Shown here piece by piece: positions 51,817-62,840 of a stretch of DNA of 64,000 bases. The notes under the pieces are model-generated. The model was not told the origin of the DNA, searched no databases, and worked only from the letters and a program-made list of their open reading frames with translations. The stretch's first letter is position 1. The number at the start of each line of letters is the position of its first letter. The DNA is from Streptomyces sp. Root1304. GTDB taxonomy: Bacteria; Actinomycetota; Actinomycetes; Streptomycetales; Streptomycetaceae. A program made the position numbers and the translations under genes. The stretch covers positions 944,707 to 1,008,706 of the forward strand of contig NZ_LMEP01000012.1 in assembly GCF_001426405.1 (NCBI RefSeq), written 5' to 3'.

Positions 51817-52592
51817 TAGGACAGCGCTTCGACGCGAACGGCGCGCACTTCGCCTTCACCGACCGGTGGGGCGGAGTGAGCGCCGTTCCGTACGAGGAGC
51901 TCAACCTCGGCGGCGCGGTGGGCGACGCCCCCGAGGCCGTGCGCGCCAACCGCTCGCTCGCCGCCGGGGCCCTCGGCCTCGACCCGGCGCGGGTGGTCTG
52001 GATGAACCAGGTGCACGGCGCGGACGTCGCCCGGGTCGACGGGCCGTGGGACGGCGCGGAGATCCCCGCGGTGGACGCGCTCGTCACCACCCGGCGCGGC
52101 CTCGGCCTCGCCGTCCTCACCGCGGACTGCGTCCCGGTCCTCCTCGCGGACCCCGTCGCCGGGGTCGCGGCCGCCGCCCACGCCGGGCGGCCCGGGATGG
52201 TGGCGGGAGTCGTTCCCGCCACCGTCGAGGCGATGATCGGACTCGGCGCCGACCCCGCCCGTATCGTCGCCCGCACCGGCCCCGCCGTCTGCGGGCACTG
52301 CTACGAGGTGCCGGAGGCCATGCGGGCCGAGGTCGCGGAGACCGAACCCGCCGCCCGGGCCGAGACGAGCTGGGGCACCCCGGCCGTCGACGTCGTCGCC
52401 GGTGTGCACGCCCAGCTCGAACGGCTCGGCGTCACCGACCGGCAGGCCAGTGCGGTCTGCACCCGGGAATCCGCTGACCACTACTCGTACCGCCGCGACC
52501 GCACCACGGGGCGACTCGCGGGATATGTCTGGTTGGACGATGTGTCCGCCCCGGGGACGACCCCCGGATCGCCGGCAGGAAAGAACAGATGA
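51813..52592 (+). CDS. pgeF: Purine nucleoside phosphorylase / YfiH-family (PgeF, LACC1-like)
   Basis: YlmD/YfiH-family enzyme of 259 residues, formerly called polyphenol oxidase. Homologues are zinc-dependent purine nucleoside phosphorylases/adenosine deaminases, and in E. coli PgeF removes wrongly built muropeptide precursors. Zinc ligands are His68 (NQVHGADV), Cys106 (TADCVPVL) and His123 (AAHAGRPGM); the last replaces the common [28 protein letters not shown] is the C-terminal signature. The start GTG overlaps the ftsZ stop. An editing role suits its place in a peptidoglycan cluster. Confidence 0.88.
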   Translation: MIGQRFDANGAHFAFTDRWGGVSAVPYEELNLGGAVGDAPEAVRANRSLAAGALGLDPARVVWMNQVHGADVARVDGPWDGAEIPAVDALVTTRRGLGLAVLTADCVPVLLADPVAGVAAAAHAGRPGMVAGVVPATVEAMIGLGADPARIVARTGPAVCGHCYEVPEAMRAEVAETEPAARAETSWGTPAVDVVAGVHAQLERLGVTDRQASAVCTRESADHYSYRRDRTTGRLAGYVWLDDVSAPGTTPGSPAGKNR

Positions 52593-53308
52593 CGGACCGC
52601 ACGTCGGAACTCGCCGAGAACCTGGCCCGGGTGGAGGCGCGCATCGCCGCCGCCTGCACCGCCGCCGGGCGCCCGCGGGAAGAGGTGACGCTCGTCGTGG
52701 TCACCAAGACCTACCCCGCCAGCGACGTCAGAATCCTCCACGGCCTCGGTGTTCGGCATGTCGCCGAGAACCGGGACCAGGACGCCGCACCCAAGGCGGC
52801 GGCCTGTGCCGACCTTGACCTGACCTGGCACTTCGTCGGCCAGTTGCAGACCAACAAGGTCAGATCCGTGGTGGGTTATGCCGATGTGGTGCAGTCCGTC
52901 GACCGTTTGAAGCTCGTTTCCTCGCTCTCCGCCGCCGCGGAGAAGGAGGGCCGCGAGCTCGGCTGCCTCCTCCAGGTCGCGCTCGACGCCGAGTCCGGCG
53001 AGCGGGGCGCCCGCGGCGGTGTCGCGCCGGACGGGATCGAGGAGTTGGCGGCCGCCGTGGACGCCGCCCCCGGACTGCGGCTCGGCGGTCTGATGACCGT
53101 CGCCCCGCTCGCCGGCCCCTACGCCGGACGGCAACGGGCGGCCTTCGACCGGCTGATGGATTTGTCGACTGTCCTGCGCGCGACCCGCCCGGCTGCCACC
53201 ATGGTGTCGGCAGGGATGAGTGCGGACCTCGAGGAGGCCGTGGCGGCCGGGGCGACACACGTACGCGTCGGTACGGCGGTACTCGGAGTCCGCCCGAAGC
53301 TCGGGTAA
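52589..53308 (+). CDS. PLP homeostasis protein (YggS/YlmE family)
   Basis: Single-domain alanine-racemase-like barrel of 239 residues that binds pyridoxal 5'-phosphate and buffers it. Lys40 in VVVTKTYPASDVR is the PLP lysine. FVGQLQTNKVRSVV (as HFVGQLQTNKVR), LGCLLQVALDAE, GLRLGGLMTVAPL and MVSAGMSADLEEAVAAGATHVRVGTAVLG are canonical. It overlaps pgeF by four bases (ATGA). In S. coelicolor this gene and ylmD are reported to influence sporulation wall quality. Confidence 0.93.
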   Translation: MTDRTSELAENLARVEARIAAACTAAGRPREEVTLVVVTKTYPASDVRILHGLGVRHVAENRDQDAAPKAAACADLDLTWHFVGQLQTNKVRSVVGYADVVQSVDRLKLVSSLSAAAEKEGRELGCLLQVALDAESGERGARGGVAPDGIEELAAAVDAAPGLRLGGLMTVAPLAGPYAGRQRAAFDRLMDLSTVLRATRPAATMVSAGMSADLEEAVAAGATHVRVGTAVLGVRPKLG

Positions 53309-53446
53309 CGTCGCGAAGCAAGTCGGACCACAGCAGAAAATATGGTCATTCCGCAGAACGGCGGGACGACCCGTGGATCGCGGGCACTCGGTGACGCTGC
53401 GGCAAGGCCACTAGGGCGATCCACCACAGAGCGGAGGAATCGGAGA

Positions 53447-54067
53447 ATGGCCGGCGCGATGCGCAAGATGGCGGTCTACCTCGGCCTCGTGGAGGACGAT
53501 GGGTACGACGGCCGGGGCTTCGACCCCGACGACGACTTCGAACCCGAGCTGGAGCCGGAGCCCGAGCGCGACCGGCGCCACACCCCCCCGCGTCAGGTGG
53601 AGCGCGAGGAGCCGGTGCGAGTGGTGCAGCCTCCGGCCCCCCGGGAGCCGATCGCCCATTCCGTCCCGGTACTCGCCGAAAGTGGACGTCCGGCCCGAAT
53701 TGCCCCCGTGGCATCCATCACACCCGAACGTCCGAGCCTGGAGAAGAACGCACCGGTGATCATGCCCAAGGTCGTGTCCGAGCGGGAGCCCTACCGCATC
53801 ACCACGCTGCACCCGCGGACCTACAACGAGGCCCGTACCATCGGGGAACACTTCCGTGAGGGCACTCCGGTGATCATGAATCTCACGGAGATGGACGACA
53901 CGGACGCGAAGCGACTTGTCGACTTTGCCGCCGGACTCGTCTTCGGGCTCCATGGCAGCATTGAGCGCGTGACGCAGAAGGTGTTCCTGTTGTCGCCTGC
54001 TAACGTCGATGTCACGGCGGAGGACAAGGCCCGGATCGCAGAGGGCGGATTCTTCAACCAGAGCTGA
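53447..54067 (+). CDS. sepF: Cell division protein SepF
   Basis: Membrane-tethering and bundling partner of FtsZ, 206 residues. The N-terminal amphipathic helix [18 protein letters not shown] binds membrane. A disordered acidic/proline linker (about 20-110) follows, then the globular SepF domain: [60 protein letters not shown], which forms dimers and rings. ATG 53447 has GGAGGAATCGGAGA before it. The 138 bases upstream contain TATGGT at 53341, a possible -10 for a separate promoter. Essential Z-ring anchor in the absence of FtsA. Confidence 0.96.
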   Translation: MAGAMRKMAVYLGLVEDDGYDGRGFDPDDDFEPELEPEPERDRRHTPPRQVEREEPVRVVQPPAPREPIAHSVPVLAESGRPARIAPVASITPERPSLEKNAPVIMPKVVSEREPYRITTLHPRTYNEARTIGEHFREGTPVIMNLTEMDDTDAKRLVDFAAGLVFGLHGSIERVTQKVFLLSPANVDVTAEDKARIAEGGFFNQS

Positions 54068-54147
54068 GAACACGAGAACCGGACGGACCGGTCGCGACGC
54101 GGCCGGGCAAGTGAGAGCACGAAAGCCAGGGGAGAGGGAAACGCGGG

Positions 54148-54438
54148 ATGGGCGTCGCACTACAGGTGGTCTACATCGTGCTGATGTGCTTCCTCGTCCT
54201 CCTGATCGTCCGGCTTGTCATGGACTACGTCTTCCAGTTCGCCCGTTCATGGCAACCCGGTAAGGCGATGGTGGTCGTCCTTGAGGCCACCTACACTGTC
54301 ACCGATCCACCGCTCAAGCTTCTGCGGCGACTCATCCCGCCGCTGCGTCTCGGGGGCGTGGCACTCGACCTGTCCTTCTTCGTTCTGATGATCATCGTCT
54401 ACATCCTGATCTCCATCGTGAGCAGCTTCGCGAGGTGA
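54148..54438 (+). CDS. YggT/YlmG-family membrane protein
   Basis: Membrane protein of 96 residues with two hydrophobic segments: about 3-28 (LQVVYIVLMCFLVLLIVRLVMDYVFQF) and about 75-93 (LSFFVLMIIVYILISIVSSF). The loop between them, VLEATYTVTDPPLKLLRRLIPPLRLGGVALD, is the conserved YggT signature. ATG 54148. Located between sepF and divIVA, as in most Gram-positive dcw clusters. Its exact role is not known; loss has little effect in S. coelicolor. Confidence 0.92.
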   Translation: MGVALQVVYIVLMCFLVLLIVRLVMDYVFQFARSWQPGKAMVVVLEATYTVTDPPLKLLRRLIPPLRLGGVALDLSFFVLMIIVYILISIVSSFAR

Positions 54439-54493
54439 ATGTGGACGATACGGTCTTGCCGACTGCCGACGACTACGTAGAGGTGAAGAAGAG

Positions 54494-55609
54494 ATGCCGC
54501 TGACCCCCGAGGACGTGCGGAACAAGCAGTTCACGACCGTCCGCCTTCGAGAAGGCTATGACGAGGACGAGGTCGATGCCTTCCTCGACGAGGTCGAGGC
54601 CGAGCTGACCCGCCTGCTCCGCGAGAACGAGGACCTGCGCGCCAAGCTGGCCGCCGCGACGCGTGCCGCCGCGCAGAACCAGCAGCAGCAGGGCATGCGC
54701 AAGCCCCCGGAGCCGCAGGACCGTCCCGTCGGACCCGGCGCGCCGGTGCCCGCCGCCATATCCGGACCGCCGGTCCAGCAGCAGCCGCCGCAGATGGGCC
54801 CGCCGCAGCTGCCGTCGGGTGCCCCCGCGCTTCCCCCCGGCCCGATGCAGGGCGGCCCCATGCAGGGCGGTCCCATGGGTCCCGGCCCGATGCAGGGCGG
54901 CCCCATGCAGGGCGGACCGATGGGTCCCGGCCCGATGCAGGGCGGCCCCATGGGTCACCCGCAGCAGCAGCAGATGCAGCCGCAGATGCAGCAGCAGCCG
55001 CAGCAGGGCCCCGGTGGCGACAGCGCCGCGCGTGTCCTCTCGCTGGCCCAGCAGACCGCCGACCAGGCGATCGCCGAGGCCCGTTCCGAGGCCAACAAGA
55101 TCGTCGGCGAGGCGCGCTCCCGTGCCGAGGGCCTGGAGCGGGACGCCCGCGCCAAGGCCGACGCGCTGGAGCGGGACGCGCAGGAGAAGCACCGCGTGGC
55201 GATGGGCTCCCTGGAGTCCGCGCGCGCCACGCTGGAGCGCAAGGTCGAGGACCTGCGCGGCTTCGAGCGCGAGTACCGCACGCGTCTGAAGTCGTACCTG
55301 GAGTCGCAGCTGCGTCAGCTGGAGACCCAGGCCGACGACTCGCTGGCCCCGCCGCGCACCCCGGCGGCGGCCTCCCTGCCGCCGGCCCCGTCGATGGCCT
55401 CGGCGGGCGCGAGCGCGCCGTCCTACGGCGGCAACGGCTCGATGGGCGGTGGGCCGTCCATGGGCGGCGCCCCCTCCTACGGCGGTCAGCAGCAGATGTC
55501 TCCGGCGATGACCCAGCCGATGGCTCCGGTCCGTCCGCAGGCACCGCAGCCGATGCAGCAGGCGCCGGCGCCGATGCGCGGCTTCCTCATCGACGAGGAC
55601 GACAACTGA
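54494..55609 (+). CDS. divIVA: Polar growth determinant DivIVA
   Basis: Coiled-coil scaffold that marks hyphal tips and directs apical wall growth, essential in Streptomyces. The N-terminal membrane-curvature domain is MPLTPEDVRNKQFTTVRLREGYDEDEVDAFLDEVEAELTRLLREN. A long Pro/Gln/Gly/Met linker (about 58-175), partly built from a 15-residue repeat, separates it from the second coiled coil (about 178-280: ARVLSLAQQTADQAIAEARSEANKIVGEARSRAEGLERDARAKADALE). The end is disordered and closes with RGFLIDEDDN. Length is 371 residues. ATG 54494 with GAGGTGAAGAAGAG upstream; a strong terminator follows. Confidence 0.97.
   Translation: MPLTPEDVRNKQFTTVRLREGYDEDEVDAFLDEVEAELTRLLRENEDLRAKLAAATRAAAQNQQQQGMRKPPEPQDRPVGPGAPVPAAISGPPVQQQPPQMGPPQLPSGAPALPPGPMQGGPMQGGPMGPGPMQGGPMQGGPMGPGPMQGGPMGHPQQQQMQPQMQQQPQQGPGGDSAARVLSLAQQTADQAIAEARSEANKIVGEARSRAEGLERDARAKADALERDAQEKHRVAMGSLESARATLERKVEDLRGFEREYRTRLKSYLESQLRQLETQADDSLAPPRTPAAASLPPAPSMASAGASAPSYGGNGSMGGGPSMGGAPSYGGQQQMSPAMTQPMAPVRPQAPQPMQQAPAPMRGFLIDEDDN
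54836..54955 (+). repeat. 45-base tandem repeat in divIVA
   Basis: Two nearly identical 45-base units (54836-54880, 54881-54925) and a 30-base partial unit (54926-54955) encode PGPMQGGPMQGGPMG repeats in the linker between the coiled coils. Each unit itself contains an internal 15-base ATGCAGGGCGGCCCC subrepeat, so slippage-driven length variation is likely. Confidence 0.9.
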
Positions 55610-55653
55610 CGGCGCGCGGTCGCGCGATGAGCGCGTAGCCGTCGGCAGGCTGC

Positions 55654-55694
55654 AAGGGCCGGGCCCCGGGTGAAGACCCCGGGGCCCGGCCCTT
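55654..55694 (+). terminator. Terminator of divIVA (end of division cluster)
   Basis: AAGGGCCGGGCCCCGGG (55654-55670) is perfectly complementary to 55678-55694, a 17-bp stem with a seven-base loop, followed by a single further T. It lies 45 bases past the divIVA stop. Confidence 0.85.
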
Positions 55695-55758
55695 TGCCGT
55701 GGGCGGGGACGGTCTGCGGGCAGCCCCCGGCGACGTTGGGGGGCGCCTGCGGCGGGCC

Positions 55759-55901
55759 TTCCCCCACCCCGCCCCTTCCCGGAACCGGGGCTCCGCCCCG
55801 GACCCCATGACACGGCGGCTCCGCGCCGCGAGGCAGGGCGCGGGCCGAGCCCCGCGTGGGTCCCGGGGCTTCGCGCCGCCGGGCGGGGCGGGGTGGGGGA
55901 A
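55759..55901. repeat. 143-bp element with 17-bp perfect inverted ends
   Basis: TTCCCCCACCCCGCCCC (55759-55775) and its exact complement GGGGCGGGGTGGGGGAA (55885-55901) bound 109 bases that contain two further hairpins, including CCGGGGCTCCGCCCCGG (55786-55800 region). No coding sequence is visible. Similar GGGGCTCCGCCCC elements are, from memory, abundant between genes in many Streptomyces, so this may be a REP-like or MITE-like repeat. It lies between the divIVA and ileS terminators and, with them, accounts for the 337-base gap. Confidence 0.65.
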
Positions 55902-55905
55902 CAGA

Positions 55906-55936
55906 AAGGCCCGGCCCCCAACAGGGGCCGGGCCTT
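55906..55936 (-). terminator. Terminator of ileS
   Basis: AAGGCCCGGCCCC (55906-55918) and GGGGCCGGGCCTT (55924-55936) form a perfect 13-bp stem. On the minus strand it is followed by TTTCTGTT. It lies ten bases past the ileS stop. Confidence 0.85.
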
Positions 55937-55946
55937 GTGCTGTTGG

Positions 55947-59090
<3,144 letters not shown>

Positions 59091-59096
59091 CGAGTT

Positions 59097-59335
59097 CCTC
59101 CGGCGGACTGTCGTCGTTCCGTCGGAGGGACGAGAGCGCTGCTCCCGCGGTACCACCCTCCTTGGCCCGGGGCGCACCCGCCCTGAGCCCCCTCATTGGG
59201 GTCGCGACGCCGGGTCTAGTCACCGCGCTGTCCTGCGGCTTTCTTCCGACGGCTCCGGGGTGATGCTTCACATCGGGCTCGCCCCCGGGCTCTCACCGTC
59301 CCCGGGTCGCTCATGGCTGCGTACGACGCTACTCG
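59097..59335 (-). promoter_or_regulatory. T-box riboswitch of ileS, translational type
   Basis: On the minus strand the T-box core AGGGTGGTACCGCGG lies at 59159-59145. An AUC triplet, the isoleucine specifier candidate, is at 59264-59262 in GAAGCATCACC. Instead of a terminator, CCTCCGACGG (59128-59119) pairs with CCGCCGGAGG (59106-59097), which contains the ribosome site of ileS. Uncharged tRNA-Ile should therefore open the ribosome site. Translational ileS T-boxes of this layout are known in actinobacteria. Confidence 0.92.
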
Positions 59336-59632
59336 TCCCCATCCAAGCCTTTCGCTCAGCCCAGTGTACGGGGCCGGTGGCGGGGCGGCCGACCGGATTT
59401 TCCGTGACCCGAATGGCCATACGGGGCGGTCCGGACTTGGGATGCGTCCATGTGGGGGAGGGGCGGGCCGGATTACCCGGCGGGGAGCTGGGCACAACGG
59501 AGGCAGGCCCGCCCCGAGGGGTGCGGGGGGCGGGTGGGAACGGCGGCGAGTCCCGTTGCCGCGGGCCTTGGGCCGATTTATCGTCCCAGCACGATTCGCG
59601 AGCAAGATCACAAAATGTGAAGGGGCCGCGAC
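59336..59632. promoter_or_regulatory. Divergent promoter region, ileS T-box / TraR-DksA gene
   Basis: TACACT on the minus strand (59368-59363) is a fair -10 for the ileS leader. GGGGCGGGCC near 59460 and GGCCCGCCCC near 59505 form a wide dyad. TCACAAAATGTGA (59608-59620) is a small palindrome just before the ATG of the TraR/DksA gene, and GAAGGGG is its ribosome site. No gene was found in this stretch. Confidence 0.4.
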
Positions 59633-60454
59633 ATGGTGGCGAAGAAGACCGCCGCGAAGAGGACCCCGGCCGCCGGTTCCACCGGCACGGCCGAGGTCGC
59701 CGAGGGCGTGGCCGGGAAGCGTACGACGGTCGCGGAGCCGCCGACGGACGCGGAGAAGAGACCCGCCGCGAAGAAGGCCGCCGGAAAGGAACCGGCCGCG
59801 AAGAAGGCGCCCGCCAAGAAGGCCGCCGGCAGGAAGGCCGCCGCGAAGAAGACGGCCGCCGGCGCGGCGGACGCGGACGGGACGGCCCCCGGGGCCGCCG
59901 ACGGCGAGGCGCCGGCCGGGAAGACCGTGGCCAGGAAGGCGGCCGCCAGGAAGGCGCCCGCCAAGAAGCAGACAGGAGCCAGGACGGTGGCAGCGAAGAA
60001 GACCGCGGGTGGCGTCACGACCGCCGAGGACGGGGCCGCCGTGCCCACGGCCCGTACCGGCGAGCTCGCGGTGCGGCCCGGCGAGGACCCGTGGACCCCC
60101 GCGGAGGTCACCGAGGCCCGCGACGAGCTCCAGTCCGAGGTGCTGAGGCTGCGCAGCGAGCTGGCCCACTCCCAGGAGGAGCTGACCGGCCTCATGCGGG
60201 ACTCGGGCGACGGCGCGGGCGACGACCAGGCCGACACCGGCACCAAGAACATCACCCGGGAACACGAGCTGGCCCTCGCGGCCAACGCCCGGGAGATGCT
60301 GGAGCAGACCGAGCACGCGCTCGAACGGCTCGACGCGGGCACCTACGGCCTCTGCGAGGTGTGCGGGAAGCCGATCGGCAAGGCGCGGATGCAGGCCTTC
60401 CCCCGGGCCACGCTCTGCGTCGAGGACAAGCAGCGGCAGGAGCGGCGCGGCTGA
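59633..60454 (+). CDS. TraR/DksA zinc-finger protein with lysine-rich histone-like N-terminus
   Basis: Protein of 273 residues in two parts. Residues 1-130 are Lys/Ala-rich with AAKK, PAKKAA and RKAAAKK repeats, like histone H1 or the tails of HupS-type proteins, so probable DNA or RNA contact. Residues 150-273 are a DksA/TraR-like domain: a helical region ([31 protein letters not shown]) and a zinc finger [25 protein letters not shown]. The finger has Cys241, Cys244 and Cys262, but Asp265 replaces the fourth Cys. A role in RNA polymerase control is inferred from DksA; the acidic tip residues of the E. coli coiled coil are not clear. ATG with GAAGGGG upstream. Confidence 0.8.
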   Translation: MVAKKTAAKRTPAAGSTGTAEVAEGVAGKRTTVAEPPTDAEKRPAAKKAAGKEPAAKKAPAKKAAGRKAAAKKTAAGAADADGTAPGAADGEAPAGKTVARKAAARKAPAKKQTGARTVAAKKTAGGVTTAEDGAAVPTARTGELAVRPGEDPWTPAEVTEARDELQSEVLRLRSELAHSQEELTGLMRDSGDGAGDDQADTGTKNITREHELALAANAREMLEQTEHALERLDAGTYGLCEVCGKPIGKARMQAFPRATLCVEDKQRQERRG

Positions 60455-60534
60455 CGATCTCGGCTGCCGGTCTCGTACGCCTGTGCCGTACCCTCGGTGC
60501 ACGGTCAGGCATCGAGGTCGAGGGACTCACTCAC

Positions 60535-61251
60535 GTGGCAGAGGCGGAGCGCATCATCGGTACGCCGGATTCAGCTTCAGCAGGGGCCGACGACTCGGCC
60601 GCCTCCGAGGAGACGGTGGCCGCCGGCGGAAAGGGCGCGCCGGACGCGACGGCGAGGCCCGACGGGCCGGCGGAGTCCGACGCCCGGGCCACGTCCGCGG
60701 GGACGGCCGCCTTCGACGGGACGGCCGCTCCGGACGAGACGGCCGCCGCCGAGGAGCGGCCGAAGGGCCGGCGCCGGATCGTCACGCTCTTCGTGGTGGC
60801 CGTCCTGGCCTACCTGCTCGACCTGGGCAGCAAGATGCTGGTGGTCGCCAAGCTGGAGGGCCATGAGCCGATCCGGGTCGTCGGTGACCTGCTGCGCCTC
60901 GACGCCATCCGGAACCCCGGTGCCGCCTTCGGCATGGGCGAGGCCTTCACGATCATCTTCACCTGCATCGCCACCGCCGTGATCGTCGTGATCATCCGGC
61001 TGGCCCGCAAGCTCTACAGCCTGCCCTGGGCCATCGCCCTCGGCCTGCTGCTGGGCGGTGCGCTCGGCAACCTCACGGACCGGATCTTCCGCTCGCCGGG
61101 CGTCTTCGAGGGCGCGGTGGTCGACTTCATCGCCCCCGCGAACTTCGCGGTCTTCAACCTCGCCGACTCGGCGATCGTCTGCGGCGGCATCCTCATCGTG
61201 ATCCTGTCGTTCCGGGGCCTGGACCCCGACGGCACGATCCACAAGGACTGA
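60535..61251 (+). CDS. lspA: Lipoprotein signal peptidase LspA
   Basis: Membrane aspartyl protease that removes signal peptides from diacylglyceryl-modified prolipoproteins. Catalytic Asp182 (GNLTDRIFR) and Asp211 (FNLADSAI) are present, with the [10 protein letters not shown] motif. Four membrane segments lie between about 80 and 225. The first 75 residues are an acidic, Ala/Asp/Thr/Glu-rich disordered extension absent from typical LspA of about 160-170 residues. GTG 60535 is the best in-frame start, although the ribosome site GAGGG is rather far. It lies 80 bases after the TraR/DksA gene. Confidence 0.93.
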   Translation: MAEAERIIGTPDSASAGADDSAASEETVAAGGKGAPDATARPDGPAESDARATSAGTAAFDGTAAPDETAAAEERPKGRRRIVTLFVVAVLAYLLDLGSKMLVVAKLEGHEPIRVVGDLLRLDAIRNPGAAFGMGEAFTIIFTCIATAVIVVIIRLARKLYSLPWAIALGLLLGGALGNLTDRIFRSPGVFEGAVVDFIAPANFAVFNLADSAIVCGGILIVILSFRGLDPDGTIHKD

Positions 61252-61260
61252 TCACGAACC

Positions 61261-61287
61261 GTGCGGAAGACAGAGTGTCTTCCGCAC
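61261..61287. promoter_or_regulatory. Perfect 27-base palindrome between lspA and rluD
   Basis: GTGCGGAAGACA (61261-61272) and TGTCTTCCGCAC (61276-61287) flank GAG. It begins nine bases after the lspA stop. No T-tract follows. CATACT (61291-61296) ends seven bases before the rluD GTG and could be the -10 of a leaderless promoter, which would put the palindrome over the -35 as an operator. A terminator for lspA is the alternative. Confidence 0.55.
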
Positions 61288-61303
61288 AAGGCATACTCGA
61301 CGG

Positions 61304-62245
61304 GTGAGTACGAGTCCCGAGATCCGCACGCTGCCCGTTCCCGATGGCCTGGAGGGCGAGCGCGTCGACGCCGCCATCGCCCGTATGTTCGGGTTCTCCC
61401 GTACGAAGGCGGCCGAGCTGGCCGCCGCAGGGAAGGTCCAGGTCGACGGCTCCGTCGTCGGCAAGTCCGAGCGGGTCAGCGGTGGTGCGTGGCTCGAGGT
61501 CGAGATGCCGGGCGCGGCCGCGCCCGTCCAGATCGTCGCCGAGCCCGTCGAGGGCATGGAGATCGTCCACGACGACGACGACATCGTCGTGATCATGAAG
61601 CCGATCGGCGTCGCCGCGCACCCCAGCCCCGGCTGGACCGGCACCACGGTCATCGGCGGCCTCGCCGCCGCCGGCTACCGCATCTCCACCTCCGGCGCCG
61701 CCGAGCGCCAGGGCATCGTGCACCGCCTCGACGTCGGCACCTCCGGCCTGATGGTGGTCGCCAAGTCCGAGTACGCGTACACCTCGCTCAAGCGCCAGTT
61801 CAAGGAGCGCACGGTCGACAAGCGCTACCACGCGCTGGTCCAGGGCCACCCGGACCCGATGAGCGGCACCATCGACGCCCCCATCGGCCGGCACCCGAAC
61901 CACGACTACAAGTGGGCGGTCACCGCCGACGGCAAGGCCTCCGTCACGCACTACGACCTCATCGAGGCGTACCGCTCGGCCTCGCTGCTCGACATCAAGC
62001 TGGAGACGGGCCGCACCCACCAGATCCGGGTGCACATGTCCGCCCACCGCCACCCCTGCGTCGGCGACCTCACCTACGGCGCCGACCCGACGCTCGCCAA
62101 GCGCCTCGGCCTGACCCGGCAGTGGCTGCACGCCGTCCGGCTCGGCTTCGAGCACCCCGGCGACGGCTCCTGGGTCGAGTTCGCCAGCACCTACCCCGAG
62201 GACCTGCAGAAGGCCCTGGACCGGATCGCGTCGGAGAGCCGGTGA
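61304..62245 (+). CDS. rluD: RluD-family 23S rRNA pseudouridine synthase
   Basis: Isomerises uridines in 23S rRNA (positions 1911/1915/1917 for RluD proper). The N-terminal S4 RNA-binding domain is [37 protein letters not shown] (about 16-53). The catalytic Asp143 is in [33 protein letters not shown] and [26 protein letters not shown] are canonical. Length is 313 residues. GTG 61304; overlaps the GNAT gene by four bases (GTGA). It follows lspA, an order seen in many bacteria. Exact target uridines are inferred from family. Confidence 0.92.
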   Translation: MSTSPEIRTLPVPDGLEGERVDAAIARMFGFSRTKAAELAAAGKVQVDGSVVGKSERVSGGAWLEVEMPGAAAPVQIVAEPVEGMEIVHDDDDIVVIMKPIGVAAHPSPGWTGTTVIGGLAAAGYRISTSGAAERQGIVHRLDVGTSGLMVVAKSEYAYTSLKRQFKERTVDKRYHALVQGHPDPMSGTIDAPIGRHPNHDYKWAVTADGKASVTHYDLIEAYRSASLLDIKLETGRTHQIRVHMSAHRHPCVGDLTYGADPTLAKRLGLTRQWLHAVRLGFEHPGDGSWVEFASTYPEDLQKALDRIASESR

Positions 62246-62715
62246 ACAGCGCGTACGGCGTCCGTGAGGCCGTCGGCGCCGAGGACCGGGAGGCGTGCTT
62301 CGCGGTGCGCCACGAGGTCTTCGTCGTGGAGCAGGGCGTGCCGCCGGAACTGGAGTACGACCCGTACGACGAGACCGCCGTGCACGTCCTCGCGGTCCGC
62401 GAGGACGGGCTGCCGCTGGGCACAGGCCGGCTGCTGTTCGGGGCGGACGCGGTCGGGAAGACCGGCGCCGACGCCTCCGTGGGCTCGCTCGGCCGGCTCG
62501 CGGTCTCCGGGGCCGCCCGCGGTCTCGGGGTCGGCGCGGCGCTCGTGCGGGGCATCGAGGACGTGGCGCGCGAGCGCGGTCTGACCGCGGTCGACCTGCA
62601 CGCGCAGACCCACGCGCTGGGCTTCTACGAGCGGCTCGGCTACGTGGCGTACGGCCCCGAGTTCCCGGACGCCGGCATGCCGCACCGGGCGATGCGTCGG
62701 TCCCTCCGGGCGTAG
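62242..62715 (+). CDS. GNAT-family N-acetyltransferase
   Basis: Small acetyl-CoA-dependent acetyltransferase of 157 residues. The start [37 protein letters not shown] is of the ElaA/YjcF type. The CoA-binding motif A is [25 protein letters not shown] (about 83-107), and [14 protein letters not shown] is motif B. The GTG overlaps the rluD stop, so translation is coupled. The substrate is unknown; it may be a small molecule or protein N-terminus. Confidence 0.88.
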   Translation: MNSAYGVREAVGAEDREACFAVRHEVFVVEQGVPPELEYDPYDETAVHVLAVREDGLPLGTGRLLFGADAVGKTGADASVGSLGRLAVSGAARGLGVGAALVRGIEDVARERGLTAVDLHAQTHALGFYERLGYVAYGPEFPDAGMPHRAMRRSLRA

Positions 62716-62840
62716 GGCCCGCCTTTCGGATCGTGCCGGGCTCGGTCCGGTAGCCGGGGCGGCCGGGCGCCGCCGCCGTCTTCCGGTGCCGACCGGGGGG
62801 CAGTCACGGTGAAAGCGGACATACGTGGCAGGGTGTGGCC

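Noticed and set aside
59608-59620. TCACAAAATGTGA as a Crp site
   Set aside because: The half-sites are in the reverse arrangement and the spacing is too short for Crp (TGTGA, six bases, TCACA).
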